Shown piece after piece: positions 59,952 to 64,000 of a DNA stretch of 64,000 nucleotides (the first letter of the stretch is position 1; the number at the start of each line of letters is the position of its first letter). This DNA comes from Nectonema munidae (Eukaryota; Nematomorpha; Nectonematoida; Nectonematidae): NCBI GenBank assembly GCA_030549495.1, contig JAUIRK010000907.1:744001-808000 (forward strand). The letters are read 5' to 3'. Below the pieces are notes generated by a model. It saw only the letters and a program-made list of their open reading frames with translations. It had not been told where the DNA came from and searched no databases. A program made the translations under genes and the position numbers.

Positions 59952-60978
59952 TAAAATTATTTATAAAGAAGGATAAAGCATTATTACAAAAAGATTCCTG
60001 TTCTTTTAGCTTTTTAATAAATGCCGGACAAGTTTTGCAATCATATGAATGCGGGCCATTACAGTTAGTGCAAGTAGTATTAGCGGCTTTGCAGTCTTTA
60101 ATAGAATGCCCAATTTTTTTGCACTTCAGGCACTTAGGAGATTTTGCGTGACAATGAGAAAGGGTGTGTCCAAACTTTCCACAATTTTTGCATATTAAAA
60201 CCTTTCTTATGTAAAGTTCAATTGGTAAAGAACAATAACCACAAAAAACATTGGTACACTTAGATAAATAATTGGCAACCTCAGATGTGTTAGGTTCAAT
60301 AATTGCTAGATTAAAGTGTTTATTTTTGGGTTCTATGAGTTTAATTAAGTTTACACCCCCAAACTGGTTAATGTAAAAATTACAGTTATTTATTGATTCA
60401 AAAATATCATTGGGATTATTAGTTTTGGCAACACCTTTGATAATAAATCTGGGCTTAAAAACTTTAGTTTCCTCAATATCAAAAGTATTTTTAAGAATGG
60501 ATGTTGCTATAGAGCTATCTTTTTTGTTTTCAAAATTGACAATTGCTTTGCCATTATGTATTTTCAAATCTTTAATTTGTAGTTTGTTTTCATTGGGTTT
60601 AATTAGACGAACAATATTTTTCTTAATTTCATTAATTTTGTTATTATCTGGTTTCACAATATTTGTCTTTATAATAACTGAATTACTTGGGTGTAAAAAG
60701 TTTGAAGTTAATTTAGGTGTTTTAACAGCATCAGCATAAGATATACCATGTATAGTATTTAAATTGTTGTTTCCTAATAATTGTGAGGCAAACTTATTAA
60801 TTATAAGGTCCTTTATGTCAGAAAAAATGTTTTTGACTAAAACTAAATTATCATTATTCCCATTAATACTAGAAATATATTTCTCTTCTACGAGATATAA
60901 GCTAGTTGTCAAACTTGAATCTGAATATTCATAGTCTATCTTAGTTCTTTTACATGTTTCTACAATAATATGGTCCAT
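59941..60978 (-). CDS. LINE ORF1, gag-like nucleic-acid-binding protein
   Basis: 345 residues, intact, starting at a true ATG. The middle (about 130-240) includes FKPRFIIKGVAK and looks like the RRM-like fold of I/R1/Jockey ORF1 proteins. The C-terminal part has three zinc knuckles: C263-C266-H271-C276, C283-C286-H291-C296 and C303-C306-H310-C314. Such proteins coat the LINE RNA in the retrotransposition particle. It is followed by, and overlaps by 11 nucleotides, the ORF2 start. Confidence 0.88.
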   Translation of the reverse strand: MDHIIVETCKRTKIDYEYSDSSLTTSLYLVEEKYISSINGNNDNLVLVKNIFSDIKDLIINKFASQLLGNNNLNTIHGISYADAVKTPKLTSNFLHPSNSVIIKTNIVKPDNNKINEIKKNIVRLIKPNENKLQIKDLKIHNGKAIVNFENKKDSSIATSILKNTFDIEETKVFKPRFIIKGVAKTNNPNDIFESINNCNFYINQFGGVNLIKLIEPKNKHFNLAIIEPNTSEVANYLSKCTNVFCGYCSLPIELYIRKVLICKNCGKFGHTLSHCHAKSPKCLKCKKIGHSIKDCKAANTTCTNCNGPHSYDCKTCPAFIKKLKEQESFCNNALSFFINNFNGS

Positions 60979-61158
60979 GAGTAAAAATTAAAAGGAAAGT
61001 TTAAGTGATAGTAAAGAAGAAGAAAAGGAAAAGATACACGTCAAAAGAGCATGCAAAGGTTACAAAAAGCAAAGTTTAATTAATGGTAAAAGTAAAAAGA
61101 ACAAAAGTAAATTTAAGAAATTTGGCAGGATGACAACATTAGAAGTTGGAGTTAAAAT

Positions 61159-61171
61159 AAAAATTAATATA
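61159..61171. repeat. Target-site duplication, 5' side of the LINE
   Basis: AAAAATTAATATA, identical to 56045-56057. Confidence 0.75.
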
Positions 61172-62532
61172 AAACTTTTTCATCTTAAATGCAAATAAAA
61201 CTAAAGAAGCCTATTAGCCTATCGAGATGTTTTTGTAATGTAAATGAGCACATATACACTACAATTGATAAAAAATATTAATAGTAATTTAAATAAAACA
61301 GAGATAGAATACAATTAGGTGTACTTAATACAATATAAATTACACAACTCTTGTTAGTTATTTCTACCAAGATACAAGCTTCGTAATTCAAAGAAATCCC
61401 TAAAGTTTAGATTTTGCAGAACATGGAATGCATTCTTGTGCCATAAGATAATGATAACCGATTCGACAAAAAAGTGAAGAAATTGCTTTCAAGTCATTTC
61501 ATAGTATAATATTTGTTGAAATAAGAATCATTGTTTCTCTTGTTCTCACACTACATAACTTGTTTTTTTGTTATTATTTTTTCTTGTACAAAATTTTTGA
61601 TTCCTTTTTTATAGTTACATGAGTCATATATCCATATTTATATTTCAAAGTTCTGTTTTTATTGTCTTCATTTTTGTAACTGATAAATAGGGCGTTAATT
61701 TAATTGTGTGTCTCTATATTTTAATTTCTACTTACACTTATATATTATTATATTTTCAACATAATAATTTTTTGTTTCCTATCTTTATCAATATATACTG
61801 TAGATTATCGTAAGTGCCTTCGACCTTGGCGAGTCTCAGTATAATTCAAATTTTTTATATATTGTTTTGTCTAAGTGTATTTTGTCCTACTTTAATATAA
61901 TTTACTCCTTTTGAATTCAATTAATTTCTTCTTCTTTTAAATAGTTTAATTGTTCTACAAGAAAATTAATTATTAAATTAAATACAAAATTTTTAAAGGA
62001 TATACAATCCATGACAATAAGGCTCTCATTGATTTTTTAGATTGATATATTTATAAATCCAAATGCATATGCTGGTTCTTTAAAATTTAGATAAAATTAT
62101 AAATGGAATTTTTGAAACATTTATTAGAATTAAAAGTTTTGAACTTATAGTTATATAATGATAAAGTTATTTGCAATATAATAGAAATTAAGAGGGTGAT
62201 CATTTACAAGTGTAATATTTGAAAATTAGATACATTCCAAATTGTATTTAGAAACATTATTATATGTGGATATATATAAGAATAATATAAATTTATTCTA
62301 CTCACAAAATTTAGTAAAAAATTTAAAGAAAATCCCAAAAAGTCTTGAAATTTTAGTCAAAATATGTCTAATACAAAAGTGAGGCTAAGATATGACTAGG
62401 TTTTGAGTAGTGTAAAAATTTGCCTACACCCACATAATAAGGTTCATACACTATACAGAGCCTGCGCTAACTAAAATGGAGGGGGGGGGGGGGGTCAAAG
62501 GGGCTGAAACTATACATTATGAAAATACACAC
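61172..62532. other. Gene-free AT-rich stretch
   Basis: I see no coding. A G-run (about 14) lies at 62481, just before the LTR element. Confidence 0.4.
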
Positions 62533-62931
62533 TGTAATAAACCGTGAAAACAAAAAGAGTTTAAAGGCTTTATTGCACAAAACAGCAAACTAGATAATGT
62601 GCCCATAATTCATGCGCTTATATAGCATCCATAATTTGAATACGGAGATGCAGCGGTGATTGCACTTTGCTCTTTTACGTGCACATTATTTGCATGGTGA
62701 CGCTTTCCTTTTCTTGGATGTGAGTTCCTTAGTAATTAGAATGCTTGCTGGTGGTTTGGCTTTGCAGTGTGTTTGGGGTGTTTGCAGTGTGGGTTTATTT
62801 GCATGTTGGCTCTTCGTTTGGCTTTGCAGTGTGTGTCTTTATTTGCATGTTGGCTGTTCGTTTGGCTTTGCAGTGCGTCTTTATTTGCATGCTGGATATT
62901 GGTTTGGGTTTGAGATAATTAGCATAGTACA
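62533..62931 (-). repeat. 3' LTR of a Ty3/gypsy-type element
   Basis: In the element's sense (minus) direction it runs TGTACTATGC...TTTATTACA, with the TG...CA ends usual for LTRs. A purine-rich tract (AAGGCGGAAGA) lies just before it and AATAAAG near its 3' end. Three units of 42-44 bp containing TTTATTTGCATG lie inside it (62794, 62838, 62880). Length 399 bp. The 5' LTR is outside the window. Confidence 0.65.
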
Positions 62932-62942
62932 ATCTTCCGCCT

Positions 62943-64000
62943 TCAAGGTGAGAAACGAATTGGGGGTCGACGTTTTCGAGAGCTTCTCCTGGGCAGGACA
63001 GGTTCGTTTTCGGAACAATCTTCCGATTCGTTTTCCTCTCTTTGTGCCGTGCTCTCTAACCCAGAGATTTCACTTGTCTCCGTTATTGGGGGATCGTTGC
63101 TAGATACATCAGCTTTACATGGAGCAAGATCGCTAGTATTGACTGTAGTTTCGAATCCGTTAGGGAAGCGTACGTATGCGTAGTTGGGGTTAGCTTCAAT
63201 CAGGTCGACGCTTTCAACAACTCCGTTATTTTTGCTTGAAATGGGCGCCCGTCTCAACCAAACTCGTCCTGGTTGAAGCATCCACAAAGGCAAAGGATCG
63301 ACAAAGTATGAGCGTCTGTCATGGCCAAAAAAGCGCTCGTGTGGAGTTTTATTTGTAGCAGAACAAAGAAGAGCACGAGTAGCGTCCAATACTTCATCTA
63401 GAACTTCTTCCCAGTACTTTGTTTCGAGATTCAGGGATTTCAGACGTAATTGGACTCCCTTCCAAATCGTTTTGTTGTAGCGCTCGCACTGGGCATTGCC
63501 TTGCGGATGATAACGACTAGTACGACTAGTTGCAACTCCTTTGCTGACTAGGAATTCGCGCAGCTTCTCAGACATGAAGGAAGAGCCTCTATCAGTGTGA
63601 ATATATTCCGGCACTCCAAATATCTGAAAAAGTTTTGTTAAACATTTTATCACCGTTTCAGCCTTGGTGTCTGGTACTGCACACGCGAAGGGGAAGCGAC
63701 TAAACTCGTCTATTATTGTGAGAATATAAGTGTTACTTGTAGTCGTTGGAAGGGGACCCTTGAAATCGATATTTAATCTATCCCATGGTTTTAGTGCTTT
63801 GATAAGTTCACGTCTTGGTCTTTCGAATAAGCGAGGTTTAATTTCTGCGCAAATGGGACAGGACGAAACCATTTTTTTGATATCTTCGATTGAAAAAGGA
63901 AGGTTCTGAGTTTTAACAAGATGTGCAATACGTGTTATACCAGGATGACAGAAGGAGCTGTGTATGTTGAATAAGTCTTCTTTCGTAATAGCTCCGCACG
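62943..64000 (-). mobile_element. Ty3/gypsy-type LTR retrotransposon, integrase end of pol (partial)
   Basis: An old virus-like element, of which only the 3' part is in the window. The reading frame is open from the right edge to 62943. It shows the integrase zinc-binding domain (HSSFCHPG...CPICAE, about 63960-63855), the D,D-35-E catalytic core (LNIDFKGPLP, YIHTDRGSSF, AQCERYNKTI) and a basic C-terminal tail (SSRKRRPPIRF). The region looks whole as far as visible; upstream gag and pol parts lie beyond the edge. The close fit of stop, purine tract and LTR suggests a fairly young copy. Confidence 0.88.

Larger units (their letters stand above)
56058..61158 (-). mobile_element. Full-length I-group LINE (5.1 kb)
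   Basis: In sense (minus) order: about 180 bp of 5' UTR, ORF1 (60978-59941), ORF2 (59951-56292, two frame changes), about 195 bp of 3' UTR, and a (TCAC)n tail of 9-10 units (56096-56058). Perfect 13-bp direct repeats flank it at 61159-61171 and 56045-56057. Endonuclease plus RT plus RNase H with a gag-like CCHC ORF1 and a tandem-repeat tail point to the I group. Few lesions and an undamaged target-site duplication indicate recent insertion. Confidence 0.88.

Overview
The window is about 70% A+T eukaryotic DNA: sparse genes, very short introns (two of exactly 56 bp), and many DNA transposons, non-LTR retrotransposons, satellites and one LTR element. Animal genes for dystrobrevin, cystathionine gamma-lyase and lingerer/UBAP2L show that it is metazoan. 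The transposon mix and a zinc-binding 'CYICG' protein of a kind common in arthropods suggest an arthropod. A caligid copepod (sea louse) is my best guess, but that is inference and not proven by the sequence.

Left part (1-7 kb): a lingerer/UBAP2L-like gene lies on the minus strand. Its first exons (7014-6674) encode a clear UBA domain, and later small exons run leftward to about 1 kb or beyond. Its large intron 4 holds a tandem duplication whose second copy was split by a retroposon with a 15-bp target-site duplication. From 7 to 35 kb I see no intact host gene. There are decayed hAT transposases (8.9-9.6 and 33.8-35.4 kb), hAT-like and mariner-like MITEs, a piggyBac transposase relic (15.6-17.7 kb) with a hAT MITE nested in it, a tRNA-headed SINE (15.0-15.2 kb), and a broken LINE with RNase H (19.9-23.4 kb) whose 3' end resembles the SINE tail.

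Middle (36-50 kb): an intact single-exon dystrobrevin gene (36329-38182, +) and an intact cystathionine gamma-lyase gene (45180-46403, -). Two arrays with periods near 150 bp (40.1-41.5 and 42.5-44.6 kb) lie between them; the second array is interrupted by a LINE 3' end. Related dispersed copies occur out to about 55 kb. A short CYICG-type zinc-binding ORF lies at 48.1 kb.

Right part (50-64 kb): a 5' hAT fragment abuts a 5'-truncated LINE (51.5-54.3 kb). Next comes a nearly intact, apparently full-length I-group LINE (56058-61158, -) with a perfect 13-bp target-site duplication, a (TCAC)n tail, a gag-like ORF1 and an endonuclease-RT-RNase H ORF2. The 3' part of a Ty3/gypsy-type LTR element (integrase plus 3' LTR) runs off the right edge.

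The three host genes are functionally unrelated: RNA/ubiquitin-associated regulation, the dystrophin complex, and sulfur amino-acid metabolism. They do not form a pathway or cluster.
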